A stretch of DNA of 64,000 bases, from positions 1-64,000 of the forward strand of contig NZ_CP036428.1 of NCBI RefSeq assembly GCF_007752535.1. The letters are read 5' to 3'. Shown in pieces: positions 47,201 through 56,871 of the stretch. The DNA is from Tautonia plasticadhaerens. Lineage in GTDB: Bacteria; Planctomycetota; Planctomycetia; Isosphaerales; Isosphaeraceae. How positions within the stretch are numbered: the first letter of the stretch is position 1; every line of letters begins with the position of its first letter. Both the position numbers and the translations under genes were made by a program. The notes beneath the pieces were generated by a model. The model was not told the DNA's origin, searched no databases, and saw only the letters and a list, made by a program, of their open reading frames with translations.

Positions 47201-47735
47201 GCTCGAATCCGGGCGGGATGGCGAATCGGATGCTGCCCGCGAGGCGCAGCGGGTCGGAAGGGGACGCGCCGGTCCGGAGCACCGAGATGCGCTCGCCCCC
47301 ATCCTGGGAGCTGACGACCAGGATCAGGTCGCCCGCCCGCTCGATCGAGGTGAGGGCCCCGGGCAGCCCGCCGTAGAGCACCGCCCCCGGCCCGTCGGCG
47401 ACGCCGTCGCCGTCGGCGTCCGAGAGGCGCAGGAGTTGTCCCGTGGAGTTGAAGTAGCTGGTCGAGGCCGGCCGGCTCGTGGCGACCAGCAGCGAGCCGT
47501 CCACCAGCTGCGTCATGCCGTAGGGGTAGTCCAGGCCGCTGGCGAAGGTCGTGACCCTGAATACCGACGGATCGACACCCGGGTCGAAGTTCAGGGACAG
47601 CAGGACACGTCCCTCCAAGGCCTCGATCGCGGGTGCGAGCCGTCGCCCCCGGACGGCTGAGGGGGAGGCCTTGGACGAAACCCTTCGTGCCCCTCCACCG
47701 AGCCTCAGGTCGGGGGGCCTTCGCTTCCTTCTCAT
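44271..47735 (-). CDS. large secreted protein: sorbosone-dehydrogenase-like, Calx-beta and FG-GAP repeats
   Basis: About 1154 residues. The N-terminus has the planctomycete export/sorting-type signature 'IEALEGRVLLS' (the LEPR-like motif). Next comes a beta-propeller resembling PQQ-type glucose/sorbosone dehydrogenases (residues about 50-380; 'ASGLDYPYGMTQLVDGSLLV'), a 'choice-of-anchor D'-like immunoglobulin domain ('VSKTFTVSNVGSSPLTLS'), two Calx-beta domains ('FTVSLSRAAPAPVSIDFSVE'), and six or so FG-GAP/VCBS repeats with the Ca-binding pattern 'GDYDGDGTTDLAVYGYSP'. Probably a cell-surface or extracellular protein; catalysis is unproven. ATG 47735 was chosen for its upstream GAGG; ATG 47753 is possible. 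Confidence 0.75.
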   Translation of the reverse strand: MRRKRRPPDLRLGGGARRVSSKASPSAVRGRRLAPAIEALEGRVLLSLNFDPGVDPSVFRVTTFASGLDYPYGMTQLVDGSLLVATSRPASTSYFNSTGQLLRLSDADGDGVADGPGAVLYGGLPGALTSIERAGDLILVVSSQDGGERISVLRTGASPSDPLRLAGSIRFAIPPGFEHKVFALETRATPGSPGSYDLFFNLGAAENFAATTETVRVSGLIDGTLRGDSLYRVTVSDGPGGLSVSGLTRIASGLRNAAGIAVHPASGDLYFEDNGIDTPSNRIEPLSADELNRVAAADVGGAAEDFGFPSNYTAYRTGTLVGGAGVQPVVAFQPIPDPRTGAESEGPAEIAIAPSAFPPGFNDGVFVGFHGQFNLAGAANEENPVVYYDLGSGDYVHFIRGDSPGVGHLDGLLATADSLFLADLSSVGSIGSGAGSGVIYQIRSLPTPGPDLPEIEVRDGSTIIPDGAGSVSFGATALGSAVSKTFTVSNVGSSPLTLSAPVSVPEGFRLASGFPETVIAPGASTTFSVELTAQGVGTFSGMVSFGNDDADESPFEFSVSGIVTSQPAALPLASIDDITVTEGGRGSTAAVFTVSLSRAAPAPVSIDFSVEDGSARRGTDYRITTTSPLVIPAGRSSGTIAVEVIDDAIDEEEELFSVVLSGGVNAVIDRAEGSATILDDDPPPEVSIGASTASIAERGGQVTVTARSSSASGRAVVIRLDYGGSATLGADYSASQPSITIPSGSTSGTLTLSAVADDRVEGPETIEVRLAAVEAGIPATASPLVVTIIDGRPPGVVADFDGDRRTDFTVYSPAAGDAPGRFSRRLSSGDATTAVDFGNPGDFPIAGDYDGDGIADLAVYGYDPSLGYARFLVRRSSDGSTYSRPFGGPFDFPIAGDYDGDGTTDLAVYGYSPLNGFSRYAVLPSGGSPAVLRPLGGRDDFPVAGDYDGDGRDDFAVFGYSPQDGYSRFGVVFSGGGPTLTFPFGGRDDRPLQGDYDGDGTTDLAVFGYSPDEGFARFGVVSSSGRPTRSIPFGGRDDRPVAGDYDGDGATDLAVYGFSPDNGFARFGVIQSSGAPTITLPAGDARSIGLPPFSGLFRIQDDPGADVSRSSVDVARLSGIEQLMTPGGVELFDGDLDALDMRRRRLTGRSPSRG

Positions 47736-48298
47736 CGGAGTTTTCCTCAGCATGCCTCGCACCACCTCGGCCGATCGTCCGGGCATCGGAGCGGAGGGAT
47801 TCCTGCCACCATGCCCGGTCCCGACCCCGCTCGCAACGCCCTCATGCCGATCGTTGTCCGATCCCGATACGACCGCCCGGGGCCCGAAGTCGTTGCGGCG
47901 ACGCCGAGCCGCAATGACCATCGAACGGGGACCGAGGCAGCGATCTCGACGGGCGTGAAGAGAGGCCGCCGGCCCGGCTGGGACGATCGCCCCACGGGAC
48001 GGCAAGACGAGGCTCGACGCCTGAGCTGAGAGGATCAGTCCTTGATGATCCCGGGAGGTGCTCGTGCCAGGTCGCGGTTGCCGGTACTCGGCGAGTATGC
48101 CCGTTGTGCTCCTATGCGAGACGCGTGAAATCGGCTGTGGGAGCGAGCCCGCCCCAGGGACCGTTTCATCAAGTGCGTCAATGGTGGCAGGTCACGCAGT
48201 CGTAGGGTGGGGGTCTGGCATCTCGGACGGCATCCCTCGGTACTGAGTCCCTCTCGCGGTTTGCGGCCCCGAACCTGACCGCGATGCGTTATTCGTCC
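47736..48298. other. intergenic region, nothing firm
   Basis: About 560 bp between the large secreted protein and the TolB-like gene, both on the minus strand. Near 48170-48200 the minus strand reads Y-D-C-V-T-C-H-H then stop, which resembles a cytochrome c heme motif, but no cytochrome surrounds it. No gene was recognised. Confidence 0.35.
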
Positions 48299-49846
48299 TC
48301 AATCCTCGGGGATGAGCTGGTAGCTCACGAATGCAATCCGACTCCCGTCGGGGGACCAGCACGGCACGTTGATGGTCCCCTGGCCACCGAACAACCGAGC
48401 CAGCACATCGACCTCACCGCCGCCGAGGGGCATGGTCCGCAGGGTCACATCCCGGTCCGCAGGGTGGCCGTCGACGTCCGGTTCGTACGAGAGGAAGACG
48501 AGGTGCCGGCCGTCGGGCGACGGGTGGGGGAACCAGTCGTTGAACACATCGAACGTCACTTGTTCCTGGCCGCCGCCGTCCGGCCGCATACGCCAGATCT
48601 GCATCGTGCCGCTTCGTTCGGAATTGAAATAGATGAAGCCGCCGTCGGGGGAAAAGTCCGGTCCGTCGTCCAGGCCGGGAGCGGTCGTCAGCCGCGTCTC
48701 CCGGCCGCCCGTGACGGGGATCGTGTAGATGTCATACTCGCCGTCCCGCTCGGCGCAATACGCCAGGGTCGCCCCGTCGGGCGACCAGCCATGCCAGTAG
48801 GAGGGGCCCTCCGGGGTGACCAGGTCCGGCGTGCCCCCGGCGATCGGCAGGGTGTAGATGAGCGACTGGCCGCGGCCTTGCGACTGGTCGCTGATGGCCA
48901 GCCTCGTCCCGTCGGGTGAGACGCCGTGGTCGTTGTTGCAGCGGGTCGCGAAGCCGGTGTCGATCAGCCCGGGCGTGCCCCCAGCGACGGGCAAGCGGAA
49001 GATTCCGCCCTCACTGTTGAAGATCAGCGTGCTTCCATCAGCCAGCCAATTCGGGGCCTCGATTCGGCCTCGCGTGACATGGACGACACGCCGGTCCGTC
49101 GATGCGATGGATTGCGTCTCAAGGGTGCTGTACAGGACAGGCTCCCCCGAAGCCGCCGGGAGGTCGGTGGACAGCTCCACGCCCGAGAAGACCGCGGTCT
49201 CCGTCGTCTGGTCGTCGTGGGCACAGACACCGATGCCGACGAGGAATGGGGGCCGGAACGCGATGCGGATCGCCGCGCCCGAGTAGATCGGCGCGTCGGC
49301 CCCGGAGGCGAGGAACATCCGGGCGTATCCGCCCCGCCATTCGAGCCGCCGTCGGTCCGGTGCCTCGACGTTCGCCTGGACCTCGCGGGTGTCGCCGCCT
49401 TTGACCTCGCGGAACTGCAGCGATGTCAGGCCGTCGCCGTGCAGGGCAACGCCGACGTAGGGGGAATCCGGTTCCAGGTCCTGCCGGATCATGAGGCAGG
49501 CCTTGCGGTGGGGGTCGGCGCCCTCGCCCAGGAATCGGGCCTTCGCGGCCAAGGAGACGTCGCCGGATGCCTCGGTCCAGGCGAGATGGAAGTCATCGCG
49601 GGCGAACCACATGTTGCCGCCCCCGCCCGTGACGGTGTAGCGGCCGGAGGACTCGTCGAAGGCGACGTCGCCGGGATGCGAGGGGGTGCCAATGTCGCGG
49701 TGCTCCTCGAAGACGCCGAGCCGCGGGCCGTCCTGGCCGGGCGGCGGGCCGAGGAGTGGAAGCGGTGACGATGACCCCGCGGCCGTGGCCGCCGAATGGA
49801 GCCCGGTGACGAAGGCTGCCGCGAAGACGACGAGGCGGTTTCTCAT
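48299..49846 (-). CDS. exported TolB-like beta-propeller protein with N-terminal DUF1349-like region
   Basis: 515 residues with a signal peptide ('[18 protein letters not shown]'). The first half (residues about 40-240; '[20 protein letters not shown]', '[20 protein letters not shown]') looks like the concanavalin-type domain often placed before such propellers. The second half carries WD40-like/PD40 repeats ('[20 protein letters not shown]', '[20 protein letters not shown]', '[20 protein letters not shown]'). These proteins are common in planctomycetes; role unknown, probably binding or sensing at the periplasm. The ATG at 49846 follows AGGAGGAGACC. Confidence 0.8.
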   Translation of the reverse strand: MRNRLVVFAAAFVTGLHSAATAAGSSSPLPLLGPPPGQDGPRLGVFEEHRDIGTPSHPGDVAFDESSGRYTVTGGGGNMWFARDDFHLAWTEASGDVSLAAKARFLGEGADPHRKACLMIRQDLEPDSPYVGVALHGDGLTSLQFREVKGGDTREVQANVEAPDRRRLEWRGGYARMFLASGADAPIYSGAAIRIAFRPPFLVGIGVCAHDDQTTETAVFSGVELSTDLPAASGEPVLYSTLETQSIASTDRRVVHVTRGRIEAPNWLADGSTLIFNSEGGIFRLPVAGGTPGLIDTGFATRCNNDHGVSPDGTRLAISDQSQGRGQSLIYTLPIAGGTPDLVTPEGPSYWHGWSPDGATLAYCAERDGEYDIYTIPVTGGRETRLTTAPGLDDGPDFSPDGGFIYFNSERSGTMQIWRMRPDGGGQEQVTFDVFNDWFPHPSPDGRHLVFLSYEPDVDGHPADRDVTLRTMPLGGGEVDVLARLFGGQGTINVPCWSPDGSRIAFVSYQLIPED

Positions 49847-49945
49847 TGGGTCTCCTCCTGTCCGAGGCCGCTTGTGGACCGCGATCGGACCGCGGTGTGA
49901 TCGATCAACCGACGACCGGCACACCAACGCGCATCCGGGAGATGC

Positions 49946-51442
49946 TCAAGGGCGATTCGAGGGCCCCGCCTCGATGATCCGGTCGAGGACGTTCCGCGTC
50001 ATCCGCTGGACACGCGGGTCGTCCTCGTGGAAGTCGGCCCGATTCACGTCGAGGTAGCCGGGGGGCGAGCTGAGCGGCAGGCTCCACCAGCAAGTCGCCG
50101 CGTTGAAGACGAAGTTCCCCTCCGGCCCGTCGTAGACGACGGCGGCATGCTCGCGGTCCAGCTCACTGCCGTCGGAATCGTTCAGACGGCCCCCGGCCAG
50201 CACGACGAGGCTCGGGTCGTCCCTCAAGGGCGGCCCGTGGAACTCCCAGCCGACCAGGCCCGGGATGGAGTCGCCCTCGCCCATCCTCGTCCCCTCGAAG
50301 AGCCAGTGGCCCGGCCGACGACACGTCCAGTCGCCGAGGCCCACCCCATAGGAGGAGGCGCCCATCAACTCCTCCTCCTCGTCGAATATGCGTGACCGTC
50401 GGAAGATCCGGTCCGGGCGGCCGTCGAGAGCCGGGTCGAGCGCGATCTCGCCCGACAGGCTGTTGCCCGAGAAGAACGCCAGGCAGACGCCCGCGTCCCG
50501 CGCCCGCGCGACGTTCTCGAACATCTCGGGCGTCCAGTATTCGTCGTGGCCGACGGAGAGGAACCCCTTGGCCCGTCGGAGCCCCATCCCGTCCCGGTGC
50601 GTGTCCAGGTCCGAGATGTAGGTCACGTCGTAGCCATGCCGCTCCATCCAGTAGGCCAACGGGAACTCCCAGAGGAGGAACTCGCCCGAACCTACGACGG
50701 GAGTGGCCGCCGTGTCGTCGATGGGCAGCATGTTGTAATAGCGCGAGTAGGGGCGATCGAGGCTGACATCGTTGCTGAGCCGGGTCTCCCAACGGTTGCC
50801 CTCGTAGTCGTAAAGGGATGACCATCCCGGCCAGCGGTTGTAGGCCTGCCAGGTCAGATCCGAGCACTGGAAGACGAAGTCGGCCGGGCGGTCGTCGCGG
50901 ACGATGAAGACGACATAGCTCTGCAGTCCGCTCGGCTCGGCCGTCAGCTTGCCCAGGTAGACGCCGCTGAGCCAATCTCCGGGGATCGTGAGCGAGAAGG
51001 AAGGTTCCCATCGGCATTCGCGGACGTCGCGAGGGCCCGGGTCGGGCGTGGGTTGGGTCGTCCCCGGTAACGATCCCGTCTCGTGGACCAGCCGCGCCCC
51101 GGCACCGCCATAGTATCCCATCCGGTAGATGCGGCAGCGGAAGCTCGAGGCCGGTTCGGTGCTGACGGACACGGTGAGCGTCTCGCCCGCGGCGACGCTC
51201 GCCTGCGAGCAGAATCCTTCGATCGCCCGGCTGCGCTGATCCTCATCGACCTCGACCTGATCGAGGATCCAGTCGGTCGTGCCCGCCTTGGCATTCTCGA
51301 CGACGATGGGCTCCTCGGGCGCGGCATGCGATCGACCGGCGAACCCCATCAGGGCGAGGCCGATCATGAACGGCGAGATGCCACCCGATGGGCGACGCGA
51401 GGAGGTCCAGCTCCGGGGGCGGGACGCTGGCACGACCGTCAT
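49946..51442 (-). CDS. exported N,N-dimethylformamidase large-subunit-like protein
   Basis: 498 residues with an export signal ('FMIGLALMGFAGRSHA'). The body matches the DMFase beta/large-subunit-like family: 'GETLTVSVSTEPASSFRCRI', 'YRMGYYGGAGARLV', 'SDLTWQAYNRWPG', and the conserved 'GHDEYWTPEMFENVARARDA'. True DMFase cleaves dimethylformamide with mononuclear iron bound by Tyr and Glu residues; many family members have other or unknown substrates, so only the fold is claimed. The ATG at 51442 has a perfect AAAGGAGAAACC ribosome-binding site. It follows about 100 bp upstream of the TolB-like gene, possibly cotranscribed. Confidence 0.8.
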   Translation of the reverse strand: MTVVPASRPRSWTSSRRPSGGISPFMIGLALMGFAGRSHAAPEEPIVVENAKAGTTDWILDQVEVDEDQRSRAIEGFCSQASVAAGETLTVSVSTEPASSFRCRIYRMGYYGGAGARLVHETGSLPGTTQPTPDPGPRDVRECRWEPSFSLTIPGDWLSGVYLGKLTAEPSGLQSYVVFIVRDDRPADFVFQCSDLTWQAYNRWPGWSSLYDYEGNRWETRLSNDVSLDRPYSRYYNMLPIDDTAATPVVGSGEFLLWEFPLAYWMERHGYDVTYISDLDTHRDGMGLRRAKGFLSVGHDEYWTPEMFENVARARDAGVCLAFFSGNSLSGEIALDPALDGRPDRIFRRSRIFDEEEELMGASSYGVGLGDWTCRRPGHWLFEGTRMGEGDSIPGLVGWEFHGPPLRDDPSLVVLAGGRLNDSDGSELDREHAAVVYDGPEGNFVFNAATCWWSLPLSSPPGYLDVNRADFHEDDPRVQRMTRNVLDRIIEAGPSNRP

Positions 51443-51774
51443 CGGTTTCTCCTTTGGTCTTGTGCAAGCGGGAACGGGTGGCTGGGGCTCCGCGCCGACG
51501 CTCGACTCGGTGGTCGGCCGGAGACGCCACCGACCGAGCGGCCGAGTCATCGCGGGGGAAGGTCGTCGCCTCGGCGCGATCCCTGCCTTATGATCGCGGG
51601 CTCGCCCATCCTGGTCGCGATCGGAATCGGTTCAGTCGATCATCGTGGTCGAGCAACCGCTATCTTGCCGTTGCCCGACTCCCCGAGCAACCGCCTCCAC
51701 GGCGTGCGGCCTCGGGACAAGTCACGCTCGAAGCGTTCCCGGAGGCCTTCGATGAGACCATCTCCCTGGCGTCG
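51443..51774. other. region upstream of the DMFase-like gene
   Basis: About 330 bp that should hold the promoter of the DMFase-like gene and of the truncated gene to its right. No clear promoter hexamers or palindromes were seen. Confidence 0.35.
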
Positions 51775-51972
51775 ATGCTGGCCACCTGCTCCCTCTCGCC
51801 GGCCCAGGAGCCGCATCGCCACGGGCCCCAGCCGAGGGTCCGCCACGAGTTGGGCCCGGACTCGCTCCCCCGGCAAGACGTCCCGAGCGGGAGGCTCGAA
51901 GGCCCCTTCCTCTTCCGGAGCGAAATCATCGAGGATACGGTCCGCAAGTACTGGATCTTCGTGCCGGTCCGA
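51775..51972 (+). pseudogene. 5' fragment of an esterase-like gene cut by IS copy B
   Basis: The plus-strand frame has a signal-peptide-like start ('MLATCSLSPAQEP') and then 'LEGPFLFRSEIIEDTVRKYW' followed by 'IFVPVR', running into the IS at 51973. The pattern '...FxSxIxxxTVRxYWxxVP' is how secreted planctomycete putative esterases (PHB-depolymerase/enterochelin-esterase-like) begin before the catalytic domain. The remainder of the gene was not found at the other end of either IS copy. The exact start is uncertain; the first in-frame ATG is 51775. Confidence 0.4.
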
Positions 51973-53072
51973 GGCGTTGTTGCATGAAGGGGCTCGCCTT
52001 GGTGATGGCCTTCCGTATACTTGGGTATGAGCCAGACCCGCACCCCCCGCCGCACTCGTCGTTCTCGCAAGTCGTTCGCTCGCCAGGCCACCATGAGGGC
52101 CGTCTACCGCATCCGCAACTGGCGGGAGTACGACCAGGCCCTCGTCCGGCGTGGCTCGCTGACCGTCTGGGTCGATCAAGGAGCCCTCGACGCCTGGCAT
52201 TACCAGGGTCCGAATCAATGGGGAGGGCAGTTCGTCTACAGCGATGCGGCCATCCGGTGCCTGCTGACGCTCCGGGCCGTCTCCCACCTGCCCCTGCGGG
52301 CCACGCAGGGCATGGCCGCCTCGATCTTCGAACTGATGGGCCTGGACCTCGACGTGCCTCACTACAGCACCCTCTCCCGCCGGGCCGCCGAGGTGGCGGT
52401 GGACTTGGCCCGCAGGGGCAAGGGGCCGCTGCATCTGGTCCTCGATAGCACCGGGCTGAAGGTCTACGGCGAGGGGGAGTGGAAGGTCCGCAAGCACGGC
52501 TACTCCAGGCGGCGGACCTGGCGGAAGCTGCATCTGGCCATCGACGCCCAGACCCACGAGGTCCAGGCGGTGATGGTGACCGAGGCCGGGGTCGATGACG
52601 CCGAGATGGCCGAGCCGCTGCTCAAGCCGATCGACCGGGAGATCGCCGCTGCGGCGGGCGACGGGGCCTACGACAAGCGGAAGGTGTATCGGGTCCTGGA
52701 GCCCCGCACGGGTCGCATCCTGATCCCGCCGAGGGGCAACGCCCGGATCTGGAAGCACGGCAACACCTCCGGTCCGCCGCTGGCCCGTGACGAGAACTTG
52801 CGGGCCATCCGGCGGTCCGGTCGCAACGCGTGGAAGCGGGAGTCCGGCTACCACATGAGGTCGTTGGCCGAGACGGGGGTCTGCCGGCTGAAGGTGATCT
52901 TCGGCGATCATCTGGCTAGCCGGAGGCCGGAACGCCAGGCGACCGAGGGTGCGATCCGGGGCCGGGCGTTGAACATCATGACCCGCCTCGGGATGCCGCA
53001 GAGCGTGCGGGTGGCGTAGGCCGGCCAAGGTCGGGGGACTTCCTGCGACTACACTCTCCGTGCAACAACGCC
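51973..53072 (+). mobile_element. IS5-family (IS903-like) insertion sequence, copy B
   Basis: Same 1100-bp element as 2566-3665, in the opposite orientation, with the same terminal repeats. Left flank ccggtccga and right flank tcgctgccg do not match each other, but the right flank is the reverse complement of the right flank of copy A. It lies inside an IS630-family transposase gene. Confidence 0.93.
52021..53019 (+). CDS. IS5-family transposase (copy B)
   Basis: 332 residues, identical in sequence to the product of 2619-3617, with intact candidate Asp, Asp and Glu residues. The ATG at 52021 is 49 bp inside the left terminal repeat. Confidence 0.93.
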   Translation: MGMSQTRTPRRTRRSRKSFARQATMRAVYRIRNWREYDQALVRRGSLTVWVDQGALDAWHYQGPNQWGGQFVYSDAAIRCLLTLRAVSHLPLRATQGMAASIFELMGLDLDVPHYSTLSRRAAEVAVDLARRGKGPLHLVLDSTGLKVYGEGEWKVRKHGYSRRRTWRKLHLAIDAQTHEVQAVMVTEAGVDDAEMAEPLLKPIDREIAAAAGDGAYDKRKVYRVLEPRTGRILIPPRGNARIWKHGNTSGPPLARDENLRAIRRSGRNAWKRESGYHMRSLAETGVCRLKVIFGDHLASRRPERQATEGAIRGRALNIMTRLGMPQSVRVA

Positions 53073-54106
53073 TCGCTGCCGCAAGGCCGAGGACTCGTCC
53101 CACAGCCGGAGCCGGAGCTCTCGGGTGTCCTCGGGCGCATAGCTCGGCAATCGCGGGTACTCGGTGTCGCCCCACACCCCTTCGTCCGGATTCGCATCCG
53201 GGGCGTAGCCGGGGAAGTCCTCGGCCTCGATCCCCGGATGCTTGGCCTGGTACGCCTCCACCACCCTCGACCGCTTATGGATCCCGCCCCGGTCCCGGAG
53301 GATCGTCATCGGCCCCCGGGGCCGGCCCCGGGGCCGGGCCAGGAAGGAGACCGTGTCCTCCCCGTGGGCGTTGGCGTCGTCCGGCAGCAACCGGAAGACG
53401 AGGTTGGGCCGCCGGAGCGCCGGGCTGACGGCCACGGCGCCGATCGCCGAGATCCGGCCCTTGCGATGCCACGCCCCCTGGATCGGGGCCTTTCCCCCGG
53501 GGGCGTAGGTGCGGCGGGCCACCGGCTCGAGCGGGGACCCCGACCCGTCGAGGAAGGCGAGTCGGGCCTTCCGCTGCTCGGCCCGCTCGACGATCCGGCG
53601 CAGCACCTCGGCCCTTCAGCGGGCGATCCCCTCCTCGTTGCGCTGCTTGGCCCGCCTCTGCGGCCTCTGGCCGGCCCGGTTCAGCCGCCGTCGGATGAGC
53701 TTGCGGGCGTGCTCGACGTGGTAGGTGACGCCGAAGCGGCGGCGGATGACCTCGGCGACCCGCTGGGCACTCCACGGGTCGTTGGGCCAGCCGTGGGCCC
53801 TGGCCCCCCGCGGCAGCAAGTCCTCGAGCTCCCGGAGTCGCTCGTCGGAGGGCCGGGGCGTCGGGCCGGGATGCGGCCTGGCGGCCAGGGCCTCGGGGGA
53901 GTCCTTGGCCATGCCGAGCCAGCGATACAACGAGGTACGGCAGACGCCGAGGATGCGAGCGATGACGGTGGGGGACTCGCCCTGCTGCATCAGTTCGACG
54001 GCTCGGCGCCGGCGGCGTTCCAGTTCGTCTGCGGTCCCGATGGGCCTCATACCGGTACTACGCCGCAAACCGCCCAGGTGTTTCTTTGGCCAGGATGGAG
54101 TCAATA
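53073..54106 (-). pseudogene. IS630-family transposase, internal stop and IS insertion
   Basis: From ATG about 54051 the minus strand reads a helix-turn-helix region ('LMQQGESPTVIARILGVCRT', 'SAQRVAEVIRRRFGVTYHVE'), then 'IAR', a TGA at 53616-53618, and in the same frame the DDE domain with 'LAFLDGSGSPLEP', 'LRDRGGIHKRSRVVEAY' and 'DFPGYAPDANPDEGVWGDTE'. Family alignments have Trp where the TGA stands, so a single TGG-to-TGA change explains it; no frameshift is needed. The last codons (cgg cag cga) are at the IS5 border, and the C-terminus continues at 3675. The left terminal repeat (54081-54104) abuts a TA target. The whole element would be about 1116 bp. Confidence 0.85.
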
Positions 54107-54203
54107 GTTGGAGGAGTTTCAGGTACATCGGGCTCGTGTAGCTCGACGTCGAGGCCGCGAACACCGGCGGCCCGAACTCCCGGATCACGTCATCCATTCC
54201 TTG
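54107..54203 (-). pseudogene. exon 2 of the metallo-beta-lactamase-fold gene, truncated by IS630
   Basis: After the group II intron the frame continues Q-G-M-D-D-V-I-R-E-F, then 'GPPVFAASTSSYTSPMYLKL', a segment that follows the HxHxDH motif in ComEC-like hydrolases. It is cut after about 32 codons by the IS630 element at a TA. Splicing of the intron alone would thus give only about 123 residues, roughly half a domain. Confidence 0.7.
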
Positions 54204-54263
54204 ATAGTAGGGTAGGCGGCCAGCGAGTTACCCTCGCGGGCACTTTTCCAACCGCCCCCCTCC

Positions 54264-54297
<34 letters not shown>

Positions 54298-54305
54298 TCC
54301 AGGAG

Positions 54306-56108
54306 CTAACGAAACCGCGGCCCATCGTAGTCACCGGAATGAATCCGATGGTGGCAATGCGTGCAGACAGGAATCGCCTTCCGTCGCCGGGCTGACATGA
54401 TCCGTTCCGCTTCCGACGCCCGTCGCCGCCCGGGTCGGTCGAGATCCGCCAGCTTGCGGATGTGGTGCATGACGACTTGGCCGTCACGGCCACATAGCTC
54501 GCATCTGGCAGACATCAGCCTCTGGACGGCCTCGGAACGGTCGGTCGCGTAGCGATGCCAGGACGCGGCGAGGTCGACATCCTCCAGTCCGTCTCGCCCC
54601 CAGGGCCTCCTGACCAGCGGGAACCCGCCGAACGTGGCAACCAGCGGCGTCCGACCCGGACGCTCGACCACCGCCCTCAGCACGTCTCGGCCATCCTCGG
54701 GGACCCGGTAGCGCCGGTAGACCCCCCTGACGCTGATCCGATGTTTATGGGCAAGTGTCTTGGTCAGTGAGGTCTCGAGGACCCACTTGACCATGTGCAT
54801 CCGCCTCTTCTGGCCGGCGTTGGTCGCCAGGCAGTAGAAGTTGTAGAGCCCGGCGAGGACGCCCTGATACCGTCGGATGATGGTATAGTCCGTCTCCTCC
54901 AGGATCTCGGCCCGATGCCGGACCTTACCTCCCCTGCTGTAACGCTCGCGGATCGTCGCGACCGCGCTCCGGGGCATCAGCAGGGCGATGGCACCGTTCG
55001 TGGTCCGCTTCCCGTCGGTGAGGCGGTCGTGCGACCGCGACACCTTGATCTCGTAGCCCAGGAACGAGGCCTTCTCATCCACGGCGTGGGTGATGAGCGT
55101 CTTCTCCAGCGACAGCTCCAGCCTGAGTTCGTCCCTCAGGAAGTCGCCGATCCGCTGGCGGATCTGCTCCGCCTCGGCCTTGGGCCCGATGAACCCGAGC
55201 AGGAAGTCGTCGGCGTAGCGCACATACTTCAGGCGGCGGAAGTCGGGGTCGAAGTAATCGACGCTCGGGAGGCGTCGGAGTTCCTTCCCCAGGCGTTCGG
55301 CCCCCTCGCGGTCGCCGAGTCGCCTGAGGTAGGCCATCCGGCACCTCGTCCGGACGTACCGCTCGTCCCGCTTCCGGACCTCCCCCCGTGTGTACGCCGG
55401 GATCAAAACATCTTCAACGAACCGGTCCAGCTCGTTCAGGTAGATGTTGGCCATCAGCGGGCTGAGGATGCCCCCCTGCGGCGTGCCGCCGAGGGTCTCG
55501 ACCCGCTTCCAGTCCTCCAGGTAACCCGCCCGAAGCAGGCCCTCGATCAGGGCGATGACCCGGCCGTCTTGGACGTCCCTCTTGAGGATGCCCAGCAGGA
55601 TCGAGTGGTCGATGCTGTCGAAGCACCCCTTGATGTCGCCCTCGATGAACCAGGTCGTCCCCCGCCACGACGCCTGGACCTGTCTGAGCGCCGTGTGGCA
55701 GCCCCGGCCGGGCCGGAAGCCGTGGGATCGATCCGAGAATCGGGGTTCGTAGTAGGCCTCCAGCAGCGCCCGCAGGACCTCCTGCACGAGCTTGTCGCCC
55801 CATGTCGGGATGCCCAGCGGACGGCGACTGCCGTCGGCCTTGGGGATGTACCGTCGCCTGACCGGCCGCCACTCCCATCGCTCCTGCCGGAGCAGGTCGA
55901 TGATCGCGGTGATCGTGTCCAGCGACGTCCCGTCGACCGTCTCCCCCGTGACTCCCCGCGTCATTGCCGCGGCGTTGCGGTAGATCTTGTTATAAGCGTC
56001 GAGGCACAAATCGGGGTTGAAGAGGTGGCGGTAGACACGCTCCAGGGGCAGCCCGCGCTGCCCACGGCTCCGATGGATGTCCAGGATGGCCCTGGCGTCT
56101 CGCATCAC
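54306..56108 (-). CDS. ltrA: group II intron reverse transcriptase/maturase with HNH endonuclease
   Basis: 600-residue intron-encoded protein needed for splicing and retrohoming. RT blocks: 'IPKADGSRRPLGIPTWGDKL' (about 88-107), 'FIEGDIKGCFDSIDH', 'GTPQGGILSPLMANIYLNEL' (about 208-227) and 'YVRYADDFLLGF' with the catalytic YADD at 298-301. The maturase X region includes 'YQGVLAGLYNFYCLATNAGQ'. The C-terminal 70 residues form an HNH nuclease with paired 'CELC' and 'CTHCHHRIH' metal ligands and 'HHIRKL'. All key residues are present, so the intron could be mobile. Confidence 0.95.
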   Translation of the reverse strand: MMRDARAILDIHRSRGQRGLPLERVYRHLFNPDLCLDAYNKIYRNAAAMTRGVTGETVDGTSLDTITAIIDLLRQERWEWRPVRRRYIPKADGSRRPLGIPTWGDKLVQEVLRALLEAYYEPRFSDRSHGFRPGRGCHTALRQVQASWRGTTWFIEGDIKGCFDSIDHSILLGILKRDVQDGRVIALIEGLLRAGYLEDWKRVETLGGTPQGGILSPLMANIYLNELDRFVEDVLIPAYTRGEVRKRDERYVRTRCRMAYLRRLGDREGAERLGKELRRLPSVDYFDPDFRRLKYVRYADDFLLGFIGPKAEAEQIRQRIGDFLRDELRLELSLEKTLITHAVDEKASFLGYEIKVSRSHDRLTDGKRTTNGAIALLMPRSAVATIRERYSRGGKVRHRAEILEETDYTIIRRYQGVLAGLYNFYCLATNAGQKRRMHMVKWVLETSLTKTLAHKHRISVRGVYRRYRVPEDGRDVLRAVVERPGRTPLVATFGGFPLVRRPWGRDGLEDVDLAASWHRYATDRSEAVQRLMSARCELCGRDGQVVMHHIRKLADLDRPGRRRASEAERIMSARRRKAIPVCTHCHHRIHSGDYDGPRFR

Positions 56109-56598
56109 GCGTACCTCGGCCCCTGCGACATCCCCCCCTGCCCCCCTTCGCCATGTGCGCGGCTCTCCCGCGCCCGGACTACTATGGGGGCTCCGTACCC
56201 GTAGGGCATCTCGCGTTCCGTCCGCGCCTGACGTTCAGGTCGGCTACAGGTGCCCGTTTCGCGCCCTTGAGGCCGCAGACGCGGCCCACCCGGCCTCGGA
56301 TCGCTTCGGCGGGGGAGACCACTACTCCTCGCCTCGAGGCCGGCACCGGATGACAACCACCGTATCCGGCCCGCACACGTTGACAGGTCGGGCGCTGGGG
56401 TTCAGCCAATGCAGGCTTCACCATACCGACCGGGTCTCGCCCGGCAGCAGGCTGGGTGGCTCCGCCATCTCCGGGCTTCATGGACATGCTGTTGTCCCCT
56501 CCGACTTTCGCCTTCAGGTGAGTCCATCGACCCAGGGGTCTTGCGATCAACCCCTACCGCGTTTCGCGGTGATCAGGACGCGTCGTGACGCGACGCAC

Positions 56599-56871
56599 AT
56601 GATCCGTGTGATGGTGGCTGACGACGACCAGGTCGATCGTCGTCACCCCCAGCGCCTCCAGCAGGGGCACGATCCGGCCCGAGGGCCCGGCGTCGACGAG
56701 GGCGACCTTGCCCTCGGGCGAGCGGATCAGGATGGCGTCGCCCTGGCCGATGTCGAGCACCTGGACCAGGGCCGGATTCGGGGCTTCGGCCGGGGGCTGG
56801 GCGGGCGCGGGCGACGAGGCCCCCAGGGCGAGCCCGACGACCAGCAGCAGGCGAGCGGCGAGGCGGTTCAT
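56599..56871 (-). CDS. exon 1 of an exported metallo-beta-lactamase-fold (ComEC-like) hydrolase
   Basis: 91 codons: a signal peptide ('LLLVVGLALGASSPAPAQ'), then 'LVQVLDIGQGDAILIRSPEG', 'ALVDAGPSG' and 'LVVVSHHHTDH', the metal-binding HxHxDH motif that ends exactly at the intron border (56599). The start of this family is shared with the hydrolase domain of ComEC-type competence proteins and with stand-alone secreted MBL proteins. Its ATG overlaps the stop of the DUF3006-HhH gene by 4 bp, so the two are coupled. The gene is broken downstream by IS630. Confidence 0.8.

Noticed and set aside
48165-48205. Minus-strand Y-D-C-V-T-C-H-H-stop resembling a cytochrome c CxxCH heme site.
   Set aside because: Only a few codons; no cytochrome-like sequence precedes it and the stretch overlaps a variant of the dispersed TGCGTCAAT motif.
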